DNA from: Acinetobacter nosocomialis
Lineage (GTDB): Bacteria > Pseudomonadota > Gammaproteobacteria > Pseudomonadales > Moraxellaceae
Direction of reading: 5' to 3'
Assembly: GCA_025736915.1 (NCBI GenBank)
Contig: CP107049.1
Coordinates: 3,100,001 to 3,164,000, forward strand
Length of the DNA: 64,000 bases
Part shown: piece by piece, positions 29,071 to 39,100 of the stretch
How positions within the stretch are numbered: the stretch's first letter is position 1
How the letters are laid out: each line of letters begins with the position of its first letter
The notes under the pieces: model-generated
What the model was told of the DNA's origin: nothing
Databases searched by the model: none
The model's input: only the letters and a program-made list of their open reading frames with translations
Made by a program: the position numbers and the translations under genes

Positions 29071-29890
29071 TTTATTCTCTTTATTGAAAATATATGATCA
29101 TGAATGAAGGTAATAGATAATTAGAAAGCTATTGAGATTATTATATATTTTTTATGAATTGAAATAAATAGAATGAAAAGCGAGCAATAATTTATTAGCA
29201 CTTTTCTGTTGAATTATTCGAGACAGAAAGCTTATCGTGAGAAGTATAAATAATAGGTTTAAAGGCATTGGTGACTTATTGTGATTGTAAATTTAGTAGT
29301 AATTCTAATTTGAACTGAAATTTTGCTGCATCATTCATTTCCTGTTGTTCACTTTACTTAGAATTAATACAAGTTATCTTGATAAAATTTATTGTTAGTA
29401 AAAACTTAAATAATAAAAAATAATTTATATAAATAGCTTATGTTTTTAATGTGACTTTTATCGCTTCCTCAAATTCGAAAGACCTGTAGAAGGAAAGGCT
29501 TTTATATGCAAAAAATATAAATTTCACCCGTATTTAGCTAAAAAGGTGATAACAAATCCTGAAAATTTCATATAAATCAAATATGTATGTGGTATTTGAA
29601 AAATGTTTATGTTTTCAATATGTTGCTGTGAGCATGACTATACATCAGAATTGAACAAGTTATTTGTAGAATATTCACTTGTTGATATATGATGATCCCA
29701 TATTTAGAGGCTGTTTCAAAACATAATTCTATTGTTTAGCGAGCAAGTTCAAGGAATGAATAGTGCTGAATTCAGGCTTCTAAACCCTATATCTGGAAAT
29801 TATTTCCGGCCAAATATTGCATTTCGACCCAATGGTTGGGAATGTCTCACTCTTTTGTAGGGTAGGCGTTTCCTATTTTAGGATTTACCT
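29071..29890. other. 820-base gap before metQ
   Basis: No ORF with a plausible start was seen. The gap holds the weak third tRNA-Ser-like repeat at 29462-29507 and, in the last 150 bases before metQ, several small inverted repeats (CTGAATTCAG at 29766-29775, a CTGGAAA/TTTCCGG hairpin near 29793-29809). No SAM riboswitch consensus was recognised. Confidence 0.4.
29462..29507. repeat. Degenerate tRNA-Ser 3'-end-like repeat, copy 3
   Basis: CGCTTCC-TC-AAATTCGAAAGACCTGT resembles the tRNA-Ser end and trailer at 10701 but has lost the CCA and the clean terminator stem. It may be an older scar of insertion at the tRNA gene. Confidence 0.35.
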
Positions 29891-30769
29891 ATGAAAAAAT
29901 TATTTAGTGTATTGTTCAGCGCATCTGTACTAACACTGACTGCATGTAATAAACAACCTGCACAAACTGAAAATACTGCAACAACCAAAGACAAAACTGA
30001 GTCTGTTCGAACAATTAAACTGGTTTCAACAGGTTCAGATACGGATGTATGGAAATATGTTGCAACGCTTCCTGAGACTAAAGAAGCGGGTATTAAACTT
30101 CAAGTGACCAATTTGACTGACTATGTTGTGCTCAATACATCTGTCGCAAATGGTGAACAAGATGTAAATGCGTTCCAGTCGTTCAACTATTTGGCAGCAT
30201 ACAATGCTTCAAATCAAGCTAAAGTTGCTGCTGTTGCAACAACTTACTTGGAACCAATGGGTATTTATGCAAATAAAATTAAAACTGTTGATGAATTCCA
30301 ACAAGGCGCGACCATTGCAATTCCAAACGATACTGCTAACGAAGCTCGTGCATTAATATTATTACAATCAGCTAAACTGATTAAACTTAAACCAAACTTT
30401 GATCCTGTAAAAGGGACTACGAACGACATTGCTGAAAACCCTAAAAATTTACAATTAAAACCAATTCAAATGACTACAGCAGTTCGTGTTAAAAACGACG
30501 TAGATGCAATTGTACTTGGTAATACATTGGCACTTGAGGGTGGCCTCAATGTAATGAAAGATGCTATCTTCCGTGAGCCTATCGACCAGTCTACTAAGCT
30601 TTATGTCAATTTATTGGGTGTGGCTGAAGCCAACAAAAATGACCCGATCTATACGAAACTTGGTGAACTTTACCACTTACCTAAAGTACAAAAATTCGTG
30701 AGTGAAAAATTCGGTGGCACAAAAGTTGAAGTGAACAAGCCTGTTTCCGAATTTGCAGACATTAAATAA
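29891..30769 (+). CDS. metQ: MetQ/NlpA-family substrate-binding lipoprotein
   Basis: A 292-residue lipoprotein with signal sequence and lipobox LTAC (Cys19). The NlpA domain shows WKYVATLPETKEAGIKLQVTNLTDYVVLNTSVANGEQDVNAFQS, IAIPNDTANEARALILLQSA and the DAIVLGNTLALEGGL segment. The family binds methionine for the MetNIQ ABC importer. No metN or metI gene lies next to it, so either the ABC parts are elsewhere or the substrate differs. A strong terminator follows. Confidence 0.85.
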   Translation: MKKLFSVLFSASVLTLTACNKQPAQTENTATTKDKTESVRTIKLVSTGSDTDVWKYVATLPETKEAGIKLQVTNLTDYVVLNTSVANGEQDVNAFQSFNYLAAYNASNQAKVAAVATTYLEPMGIYANKIKTVDEFQQGATIAIPNDTANEARALILLQSAKLIKLKPNFDPVKGTTNDIAENPKNLQLKPIQMTTAVRVKNDVDAIVLGNTLALEGGLNVMKDAIFREPIDQSTKLYVNLLGVAEANKNDPIYTKLGELYHLPKVQKFVSEKFGGTKVEVNKPVSEFADIK

Positions 30770-30794
30770 GTAATTTTTAGTTAAAATTATTTTG

Positions 30795-30835
30795 CAAAGC
30801 TAAGTCACGGTAATCGTGACTTAGCTTTGTTTTAT
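30795..30835 (+). terminator. Intrinsic terminator of metQ
   Basis: CAAAGCTAAGTCACG (30795-30809) pairs with CGTGACTTAGCTTTG (30815-30829), a perfect 15-base stem, followed by T-rich sequence. Confidence 0.92.
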
Positions 30836-30942
30836 TTAGTACATTGTATTTTAATTAAAATTTATTAAGTGAATTATTTATGGCTTTCTTTAATAATATA
30901 TAATCATAATATGATTGTTGAATATATAAGAACATCAAGTTA

Positions 30943-31449
30943 ATGAAATACTCAAGTGAACAAATTAAAAAAGCTTTATTGCTTACTCCATTGCCATTAC
31001 TTTTATGGCATTTCTTTTTCAAATTTATGGATGTGGATAACGTTAGACTTAGCTTAGATATCTTTTCTGCATTTTTTCTTAGTATTGTAGGTTATAGTCT
31101 TGTTTATTTAGCTTATTGTATTTTGACCGTACCCTTTAGCTTTATTTTTTCCATTCTTTTAAATCATTATAATTATCTAAACTTGTGGACCATCTGTATT
31201 AATTCGGCAATTATTACCTCGCTATTTTTCTTTTTCTTAGGATGGCTTTTTACAGGAGAAATTTCTCCAAAAATAAATTATATGGAATCTATGGAGGGAG
31301 AAGCACCTCTAAAATGGTGGATGATGTATACCGATATAACTTTTATTATATTTATATTATTTCCTGGTCTATGTTATTGGGGATTTTTAATTCTTCTTAA
31401 AAAGAAACAATCGAGGATTAGTAGAAGTCGCTTTTCAAACTATTTCTAA
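30943..31449 (+). CDS. Small hypothetical membrane protein
   Basis: A 168-residue protein with four hydrophobic segments at about 10-28, 38-62, 75-103 and 126-152, separated by short polar loops, and a basic C-terminus (LKKKQSRISRSRF). No family was recognised and no motif suggests activity. The Shine-Dalgarno is weak. It stands alone between the metQ terminator and the C4 RNA module. Confidence 0.55.
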   Translation: MKYSSEQIKKALLLTPLPLLLWHFFFKFMDVDNVRLSLDIFSAFFLSIVGYSLVYLAYCILTVPFSFIFSILLNHYNYLNLWTICINSAIITSLFFFFLGWLFTGEISPKINYMESMEGEAPLKWWMMYTDITFIIFILFPGLCYWGFLILLKKKQSRISRSRFSNYF

Positions 31450-31603
31450 AATCAACATAATCCTCCCTTATACAAAATACTTGTCTAGTTTCAAAGCAGC
31501 CTATCACTAAGCTGCTTTATAAACCTCAAATTAACAATAACTTGTTAATTATTTATCCTTACTTTTTAATGATCTAATTTAAAACAAATGTCATTTTGTG
31601 TGC

Positions 31604-31632
31604 TTGACTGTAAGAGGGTTGGGAACTATTCT
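31604..31632 (+). promoter_or_regulatory. Promoter of the C4 RNA module
   Basis: TTGACT (31604-31609), a 17-base spacer and TATTCT (31627-31632) lie about 80 bases before the conserved RNA core. Confidence 0.6.
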
Positions 31633-31679
31633 TTGCCTGCTGGCCACATTGCCAGTCGGTTGTCGCAGACCGTCTCATA

Positions 31680-31812
31680 GAGGCATTAAAAGTTTTATAC
31701 TTTTAGTGTGTACACCCTCGCGCCCCCTCTACGGTGGAACGGGAGGGGGACACCTTTGGGTGTGCTGGATCTATGACCAGTCTGCGAACCCCCTTTCGTT
31801 CTGCCACCATAA
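31680..31812 (+). ncRNA. C4-type antisense RNA (phage P1/P7 family)
   Basis: A structured RNA resembling the C4 antisense RNA that controls antirepressor operons of P1-like and P4-like elements. Visible stems: CATTAAAAG/CTTTTAGTG (31684-31709), ACACCC/GGGTGT (31712-31717 with 31758-31763) enclosing CCCCCT/AGGGGG (31723-31728 with 31744-31749) around the conserved ACGGTGGAACGGG, and CTGG/CCAG (31765-31780). Two single-stranded antisense arms follow: a' GAACCCCCTTT at 31786-31796 and b' GTTCTGCCA at 31798-31806. b' is a perfect complement of TGGCAGAAC at 31824-31832 and a' partly complements the AAGGAG site at 31843-31848, in the antiparallel order expected for C4. Family assignment is from memory and should be confirmed with the Rfam model. 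Confidence 0.7.
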
Positions 31813-31854
31813 TTTTAATGTCTTGGCAGAACTCCCAATAAAAAGGAGTTGGCT

Positions 31855-31911
31855 TTGCACATCCATTATTTCTTGGCTCTCGATGCCAAAAGCTATAACG
31901 ACACCACTTAA
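31855..31911 (+). CDS. Short leader ORF, target of the C4 RNA
   Basis: An 18-codon ORF starts with TTG at 31855, follows the strong site AAGGAG (31843-31848), and encodes HIHYFLALDAKSYNDTT after the start residue, ending in TAA. Its ribosome binding site is the predicted pairing target of the upstream C4 arms, the place held by icd in phage P1. Translation of such a leader normally controls transcription into downstream genes; here an intrinsic terminator and then a TetR gene follow. The peptide itself may have no function. Confidence 0.5.
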   Translation: MHIHYFLALDAKSYNDTT

Positions 31912-32007
31912 AAATTTAAAGCAGCTTGATCACCTTTAGGGTTTTCAGGCTTTAAGTCATTACGGCTCAAAAAACTTGTATCAACTATAAAACTTGAGAT
32001 GTGCCAA

Positions 32008-32041
32008 GCACAGTCTTTACGGCTTTGCTGTGCCTTTTTTT
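32008..32041 (+). terminator. Terminator between the leader ORF and the TetR gene
   Basis: GCACAG (32008-32013) pairs with CTGTGC (32028-32033), followed by C and seven T. It sits in the path of transcripts from the C4 promoter toward the TetR gene at 32106. Confidence 0.75.
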
Positions 32042-32105
32042 CTCCCAGAAAGAGCACAGGCTTTTTATCTCATTTAGAAACAACAAGAATTTAAAAGGTA
32101 AAACT

Positions 32106-32657
32106 ATGCGAAATTTAGAAACCTCTTCCAAAAAATTACACATTATTCGAACTGCTATACGTCTATTTACAACTTACGGATTTCACACAGCAGGTGTAGA
32201 CCTGATTGCTAAGGAGTCTGAAGTTCAAAAGGCCACACTTTATAATTACTTTCGTTCAAAAGAGGGTTTGATTGAAATGTGTATTGCCTTTCAAAAAAGC
32301 CTATTAAAAGAAGAAGTGCTCGCTATTATTTACTCCAGCCATTATCGCACATCAACCGATAAGCTTAAAGAAATTATAGTTTTACATGTTAATTACAACA
32401 GCTTATACCACTTATTACTTAAAGCCTTTTTTGAAATTAAAGTGGCTTATCCTCAGGCTTACCGTGTGGCGGTTGAGTATCGAAAATGGCTGCATCATGA
32501 AATTTTTGACTTGATTTTTAGTATTGAAACCCGTGACTTAAGGCCGAGTGCCGATATGGTTTTAAACCTAATAGATGGTTTGATGTTTGAGTTTTTAAGT
32601 ACAGATTGTTTGGATGAAAGAGATGCGGTGGTGGAGCGGTTTTTTATGCCTGTGTGA
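32106..32657 (+). CDS. TetR/AcrR-family regulator next to the T6SS module
   Basis: A 183-residue regulator. The helix-turn-helix is AIRLFTTYGFHTAGVDLIAKESEVQKATLYNYFRSKEGLIEMC near residues 18-61; the C-terminal domain is of the short AcrR/TetR_C type. The start at 32106 was chosen over an in-frame 32001 start because AAAAGG precedes it and upstream sequence is the terminator. It is downstream of the C4 RNA and upstream of vgrG, and a palindrome with TetR-operator character lies between it and vgrG. Possible target: itself and the VgrG module. Ligand unknown. Confidence 0.82.
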   Translation: MRNLETSSKKLHIIRTAIRLFTTYGFHTAGVDLIAKESEVQKATLYNYFRSKEGLIEMCIAFQKSLLKEEVLAIIYSSHYRTSTDKLKEIIVLHVNYNSLYHLLLKAFFEIKVAYPQAYRVAVEYRKWLHHEIFDLIFSIETRDLRPSADMVLNLIDGLMFEFLSTDCLDERDAVVERFFMPV

Positions 32658-32851
32658 TAGCGATAAAACTCATACTAATTATTCAGTATATGGCCTGAGG
32701 GGGATTTATTATGATTTGTTTTAATAATGATAATTTGAACTCTAGTACTAGGCCCTACTGAATTATTACTATTTACTTAAGTTTTAGCTTTATATTTTTT
32801 CTATAAAATAGTTATAAAACTAAGGTTAAAACTGAAGTTAATACAAACAAG

Positions 32852-32875
32852 ATAGACAAATCTGTCTATTTTTTA
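32852..32875. promoter_or_regulatory. Palindrome ATAGACA-N4-TGTCTAT before vgrG
   Basis: Perfect 7-base arms around AATC, 48 bases before the vgrG start. The TAGACA/TGTCTA form is typical of TetR-family operators, which would link the upstream TetR gene with vgrG. A run of T follows, so it could instead be a weak terminator of the TetR gene. Confidence 0.45.
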
Positions 32876-32916
32876 TAAAATATAGTCGATTGTAACTCAA
32901 ATTTATAAATAAAGTG

Positions 32917-35900
32917 ATGTTTAATAATATTACCCAGATTTTAGAGAGTGTTGGTTTTCTCTCACAACATCGTTCGGTGTATCTCCAGTTTTCAGATGCA
33001 TCCCTGAATAGTCAGGTCTTTTTACAACGCATAGATGGGCAACATTATCTTAATCAGGGCATGACAGCAGAGTTGATTTGTTTATCAACAAATGCCCATA
33101 TTCCACTCAAAACATTTATTGGGCTGCAGGTTGCTGTTGACCAAGTAACAGACCGAGGAAGTTTTTTTCGTACGACTGGTATTATTACTGGAGCATCGCA
33201 GGGGCAAAGTGATGGTGCTTTAACTTTATATAAGCTGGCTGTAAATGATCCAACTTATCTCTGGCATAAACGCAGAAATAGTCGTGTGTTTATGAACAAG
33301 AGTGTAAAAGAAATTAGTGAAATTCTATTTCAGGAATGGCAGGGGAAAAGTCCATTATTTGCTTCTAGTCTAACTCTAGATTTGAGCGGATTGAAACAGA
33401 CCTACGATGTTCGTCCTTTTGTTATGCAGCTCAATGAAAGTGACTATGACTTCTTAACTCGCTTATGGCGTAGTGAAGGCATGAGCTGGCTCATTGACGA
33501 AGCTGAGCTTACTGTAGCGAGCAATACGGACCATATTCAGCCACAAAAATTACGTCTGATTGATGATAATAACCAATATCAAGCACTGACAAGAAGAGCG
33601 ATTCGTTACCATCGCAGCAGTGCAACTGAACAATCTGATAGCATGACTAGCCTCATGGCTGACCGTAGTTTACAGCCGACCTCTGTTTTTGTGCAGCGTT
33701 GGCAAACTGATGTATTAGAGCAAACTGATGGGGCAGGCAGTGTCCAAAGTAAACATCAACATAGCTCTAACTATGACAACCAGAGCTTAAGCCTCGAAGA
33801 AGCATGGCACTATAGTCCGGCATGGATGCAGGATTTAAATGGCGAAGATGGGGCAACCTCAGCAAGTAATCAACAACTAGAAAAGTTCAATCAGAACCTA
33901 AGTGCTTATTATGATGCTCAGTCTAAGCAGTTTATTGCTAAAACCACAGTACGAGATACCCAAGTCGGCTATTGGTTTGAACTCAATGAGCACCCTGAAA
34001 TAGATCAGCATGACGGTGCAGATAAAGAGTTTTTAATTGTAGGTAAGAACTACTATAACCAAAATAATTTACCCAAAGATTTAAACCAGCAAATCCAGAC
34101 TTTAGTTCAACAAAGTGATTGGCAAGCGAGTAATACCGACGAACGCCAAGCGAATCAATTGATTTTACAACGTCGTCATATTCCAACAACACCAGCTTAT
34201 AACCCACAAACCCATAGTCCCGCCACTCATCCGCAACGTGCGAAAGTGGTGGGTCCGGAAGGTGAAGAAATCTATGTAGATGAATGGGGACGTATTAAAG
34301 TCCGTTTCCTGTTTACCCGCAGTGATGACCATAGCCATGATGGTGGTGCAGGAACCAACAATAATGACACCGATTCAGCTTGGATTGACGTTCTAACGCC
34401 GTGGGCTGGAGAAGGCTACGGTGCACGTTTTTTACCGCGTATCGGTGAGATTGTTGTTATTAACTTTTTTAATGGCGATATTGACCGACCGTTTGTGATG
34501 GGTCGAGTGCATGAGGCACAGCGCCATCCAACCAAATTTGATAATAAAGGCAAGCTTCCTGACACTAAAAAGCTAAGTGGTATTCGTTCTAAAGAAGTAT
34601 CGGGTGGTGGTTTTGGACAACTCAGGTTTGATGATACACCGGGACAAATTAGTACCCAACTCCAAAGCAGTCATGGTGCAAGCCAGTTAAATCTGGGGAA
34701 ACTCAGTCACCCTAAAGATAAAGCGGAAAGTGAAGATCGCGGAGAAGGTTTTGAACTGCGCACGGACCAATGGGGAGCTTTACGCGCGGGGCAAGGTCTA
34801 TTGGTGTCCACCCATAAACAGGATAACGCCAAAGGAGACCACCTTGATGCCGAAGTTGCCAAAAAGCAAATTGAGGGTAGTCAAACCAACAGTAAAGCAC
34901 TGAGTGACATTGCTAAAAACCAGAAAACCGATGAAATAGAATCGATTGAACAGTTAAAAGATTTTGCCTCACAAATTCAGCAACAAATCGCTAAATTTGA
35001 AAAAGCTTTACTCCTTTTAAGTTCACCAGATGGCATAGCTTTGAGTACTTCCGAGGATATTCATATCTCGGCTGATGCACAAATCAATCAGATTGCTGGA
35101 GACAGCATCAATATAAGTACTCAAAAGAATGTCATTGCCCATGCTCAAAATAAGATCAGCCTCTTTGCAGCACAAAGTGGACTAAAAGCAGTCGCTGCAC
35201 AAGGCAAGGTAGAAATACAAGCTCAGGCAGATGCGCTGGATGTGTTGAGCAAACTTGGGATTACTATTTCATCAACCGATGACAAGGTCATCATTAGTAG
35301 CCCGAAAGAAGTCAAAATTACGGGTGGCTCATCTCAAATTACCCTAAATGGTTCAGGTATCTTTCCAAAAACTGGCGGAAAATTCCAAGTTAATGCAGGA
35401 CAGCATTTGTTTATGGGAGGAGCGAGTGCAAACGCCAATGCTCCTGAGTTACCTAAAGCAAAACCTATGCAGGGAGCATTGGAGCTACTACGAACTTATG
35501 GTGGAGATAACTTCTTTAAGCAAAATAGTTATAAGGTCATTGATTCATTAGGTAAGCAAATTACAGGCAAACTTGATGGGAATGGTTTTGCACAAGTAAC
35601 AGGGATTGCGCCCGGACCAGCTAAAGTAGTTTTTGAGAAAGATAATATCAGTGCTTGGCTACAAAGCAGTGATTTTAATCGTAAATACACTTGGGCTGAG
35701 CCAGTCAAAAGTGTTCAAGGATTAATGAAAAATGCCCTAGAAGCAGTTGGGCAAAATACGATGTCTCAGTTGCAAAATAATCTTCTTTCAACTGATAAAA
35801 ATAGTTTCAAAAACTTGGGTAAAAATACTTTAGATAATTTAGCTGGTCAAACAGTAGGCCAGATTAAAAATCAAGTAAACAATACCGCGCTCAATACTGT

Positions 35901-36111
35901 TTCTAAACAACTTAATCTCAATTTATCTGCCGATCAAATGAAAAGTCTTGGTCAAATGGCGATAAACCCAAGCCAGTCTCTTGAAATGCTAAAAGAGCAA
36001 AGCCAAGGTTTTTTAAGTAATCAAATGACCGCAAAATTATCTAAGTCCATAAATCAAGATTCACCTATTCATCAAGGTGTTTTAGATAATTTTATTCGGT
36101 CAAAAAAGTAG
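32917..36111 (+). CDS. vgrG: Type VI secretion tip protein VgrG
   Basis: Trimeric spike of the T6SS, 1064 residues. The N-terminal gp27-like part spans about 20-400 (LNESDYDFLTRLWRSEGMSWL), followed by a gp5-like OB domain at about 440-560 (EEIYVDEWGRIKVRF, WIDVLTPWAGEGYGARFLPRIGEIVVINFF) and a DUF2345 needle at about 690-830. A C-terminal extension of roughly 220 residues, rich in Asn and Gln with helix-like repeats (NTLDNLAGQTVGQIKNQVNNTALNTVS), probably docks the Rhs cargo encoded next. GTG at 32914 is an alternative start. No hcp, PAAR or structural tss genes are in the window, so this is an orphan module. Confidence 0.94.
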   Translation: MFNNITQILESVGFLSQHRSVYLQFSDASLNSQVFLQRIDGQHYLNQGMTAELICLSTNAHIPLKTFIGLQVAVDQVTDRGSFFRTTGIITGASQGQSDGALTLYKLAVNDPTYLWHKRRNSRVFMNKSVKEISEILFQEWQGKSPLFASSLTLDLSGLKQTYDVRPFVMQLNESDYDFLTRLWRSEGMSWLIDEAELTVASNTDHIQPQKLRLIDDNNQYQALTRRAIRYHRSSATEQSDSMTSLMADRSLQPTSVFVQRWQTDVLEQTDGAGSVQSKHQHSSNYDNQSLSLEEAWHYSPAWMQDLNGEDGATSASNQQLEKFNQNLSAYYDAQSKQFIAKTTVRDTQVGYWFELNEHPEIDQHDGADKEFLIVGKNYYNQNNLPKDLNQQIQTLVQQSDWQASNTDERQANQLILQRRHIPTTPAYNPQTHSPATHPQRAKVVGPEGEEIYVDEWGRIKVRFLFTRSDDHSHDGGAGTNNNDTDSAWIDVLTPWAGEGYGARFLPRIGEIVVINFFNGDIDRPFVMGRVHEAQRHPTKFDNKGKLPDTKKLSGIRSKEVSGGGFGQLRFDDTPGQISTQLQSSHGASQLNLGKLSHPKDKAESEDRGEGFELRTDQWGALRAGQGLLVSTHKQDNAKGDHLDAEVAKKQIEGSQTNSKALSDIAKNQKTDEIESIEQLKDFASQIQQQIAKFEKALLLLSSPDGIALSTSEDIHISADAQINQIAGDSINISTQKNVIAHAQNKISLFAAQSGLKAVAAQGKVEIQAQADALDVLSKLGITISSTDDKVIISSPKEVKITGGSSQITLNGSGIFPKTGGKFQVNAGQHLFMGGASANANAPELPKAKPMQGALELLRTYGGDNFFKQNSYKVIDSLGKQITGKLDGNGFAQVTGIAPGPAKVVFEKDNISAWLQSSDFNRKYTWAEPVKSVQGLMKNALEAVGQNTMSQLQNNLLSTDKNSFKNLGKNTLDNLAGQTVGQIKNQVNNTALNTVSKQLNLNLSADQMKSLGQMAINPSQSLEMLKEQSQGFLSNQMTAKLSKSINQDSPIHQGVLDNFIRSKK

Positions 36112-36181
36112 ATTGGATGAATAGAGCGATCCAACATAGAAAAATATTGTTGTAATTGAATGAATTAAAGGTTTTATATTA

Positions 36182-39100
36182 ATGGCTAAAGAGAATACAC
36201 AACAGAAAGAAATTAAAAAACAACCTGCTGTTGAACTTGCTGTTTTTAACTTAAATAGCGTGACGGATGTAGCAGACTTGCAAATGGTCGCAAGTCAGGT
36301 TCAGCGTTATTTACAAGTGTGTGGAAACACCTCATTAGAACAAATAAAAAGTAAGGCCAATATAACCGCGGTTGCTAATATTTTTGCATTGACGGGTAGT
36401 GTACTAGATCTAATGCTCTTTGCCACAGATAAGAAAACTGGTGATGCTGCTGTACAACGTGGGGCATTACTTGCGGCAAATTTAATTGGTTTATTTTCAG
36501 AACCGAGTAATGAAGCTCATGCACGAATGGCTTTACGTCCTATGTTTGGTTTAATGGCACAGTGCTTATATCGAGAAAATGGAAAAATTACAGAAACTGA
36601 TATTAAGCGGTTAGGTTTACATCTCAATGCGATGATCGCTGGAGATTTAGAGAACTTTTTAAAAGAGACTCAAGCGAAGTTAAGCACTCTACTTGCCAGT
36701 GCTACGGCGTTGGGTGTAACTATATTACAAAGCATGGCGACCCCAGCAACAAATATAAATGTAGGAATAACCACTGCGGCAGGTGCAAGTGCAGAAAAAC
36801 GAGATCCGAAACTCAAATTTACCAACTGGGCTGTTCCACTCATTGATTTATTAGGGAAGCCGAGCCAAGCAAATTTAACCCCAAAAATACAACCAAATAT
36901 AACAAGTCGTTTGCAACAAGAAGCAACTCAGGCTATTGCGGCTTTAGGTCAAGCTTTACAGCAACAAGCAAATGCTGGCCAAAAATATACTTTGGCATGG
37001 CTATTACAAGAAACACTGAAAGCTATACAAGCATTAGAAAACAAAGGTAATGCAAGTGTGCCAGTCAACCAGACGGGTGAATATGAACGCCATACGAAAG
37101 GAGACACTTTAGAATTTGTAAGTTTGCAGGCAGATGCTTTAAATGCTCCTCCATGTGAAGGTGCTGATTCACAATCTGGAAAAAGTATTAGCTATTCAAT
37201 TGGTGCTGAACGGGTTCAACATGCAGACTTCTATTTACCAAAAATAGGTTTTTCTTTTATACGGCAATATAACTCACAAATGGATGAGTTTGATCAAAGC
37301 ATGGTCGGTGCACGTTGGATGATGCCATTTTCCAATATGATTCAACGAACTGCTCAAGGCTATTTATTTATTGATAGTAAAGGGCGAAAGCATCAACTGC
37401 CAGCATCTATTACATTTGAAACTTATGAAGTACCTTATGAGGGAATAATAGTACAACCTCTTAAAAATGGAGATTTGGTTCTAAACTTCGGTGGAAATTG
37501 GTCTTTTCAATTCCATCAGTTTTCAGTTGGCCAGCCTTATCAATTGATTCAACAATTCAATGAAAAAACACAAGAAAAGATTGACTTAAGTTATCTTATT
37601 TTTGAAAAGGTTGCTTATCTTCAATATGTTGATTTTCAATTAGAGCATGCCAAACACCAATTAAAATTTGCTTTTAATGAGCAAGTTAAAATGATTGCGG
37701 TGTTTTTAGATGATAAAGCCGAACCATTAGCACGTTATGAATACGATACCCAAGGGAACTTAATTAAAGCTATTGATCAGAATGGCTATACAAGAACTTA
37801 TGAATATAACCACTTTCATCAACTAACGCGCTATACAGACCGTACAGGGCGTGGACAGAATATTCGTTATGAATCAACTGAAGCCAAAGCTAAAGCAGTA
37901 GAAGAATGGGCGGATGATGGTAGTTTCCATACCAAACTAAAATGGCACCCGCGCTTACGTCAAGTGGCGGTTTATGACGCCTATGATGTACCAACCTACT
38001 ATTACTTTGACCTCAATGGGTTTACTTACCGCACACGTTTAGCGGATGGGCGTGAGTCATGGTATAGCCGTGATGGGCAAAAGCGGATTACTCGTCAAAT
38101 TGATTTTGAAGGGCGAGAGACTCAACAGGAATATAATGATCAAGATCAACTTGTTAAAATTGTCCAGCCAAACGGTGGGATAATTCGTTTTGCATATAAT
38201 GAACAGGGTAATTTAGTTGAAATTAAAGACCCAGAAGGCAGTATTTGGAAACGGGAATATGATGAAAATGGTAATCTTAGTAAGGAAATCAATCCATTAG
38301 GGCATATCACACAGTACAAATATAACAATGATAATCAACTGGTTGAAGTCATTGATGCAAAAGGTGGGGTTAAGAAAATTCAATATAATGAATTGGGGCA
38401 GATGATTTCATATACCGATTGCTCAGGTAAGAGTAGTACATGGGAATATGATGAAGATGGTGCACTGACAGCTCAACAAACTGCAAATAATAAAGTTGTA
38501 CAGTATTTTTACAGTACCAAAGGCCGAGATAAAGGACAGCTGCAAAGTATTATTTATCCTGATGGGTTAAAAGAATACTTTGAGCATGATGAAGAAGGAC
38601 GCTTACTTAAGCATATAGACACTAAAGGTTTAGTAACGGAATATAAGTACAATCAAGTTGGCTTATTAGAGCAGCGTATTGATGCCAATCGACATAGCGT
38701 AACTTATCAATGGGACAAACAAGGCCGCATTCAAAAGCTGATTAACCAGAATCAAGCCGAATATTTGTTTGGATACAATCCGTATGGATATTTGATACGT
38801 GAACAGGCCTTTGATGGAGAGGAAAAGCACTATAGTTACAATGAGAACGGAAGGTTATTTCAAATCCGTCAACCAAATATACTGACCGAATTTGACTATT
38901 ATGCAGATGGGAAAATTGCTTCGAAAAGCTTTACCCATTTACATACAGGGCAGAAACAAACGGAACAATTTGACTATAACCTCAATAGCCAACTGAGCCG
39001 AGCCAGTAATGAGGTTAGCCAAATTGATTTCTATCGCAATGCACTTGGGCAGTTGGTTAGAGAGCACCAGCATTATAAAATTCCAGAGCTGAAACCGCTC

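Noticed and set aside
29690..29890. SAM riboswitch in front of metQ
   Set aside because: Small inverted repeats occur but the conserved SAM-I or SAM-II core sequences were not found by eye.
31598..31939. A 113-codon open frame over the C4 region
   Set aside because: Its sequence is Cys/Arg/Pro-rich and unlike a real protein, it has no ribosome binding site, and the DNA is explained by stacked RNA stems and antisense arms.
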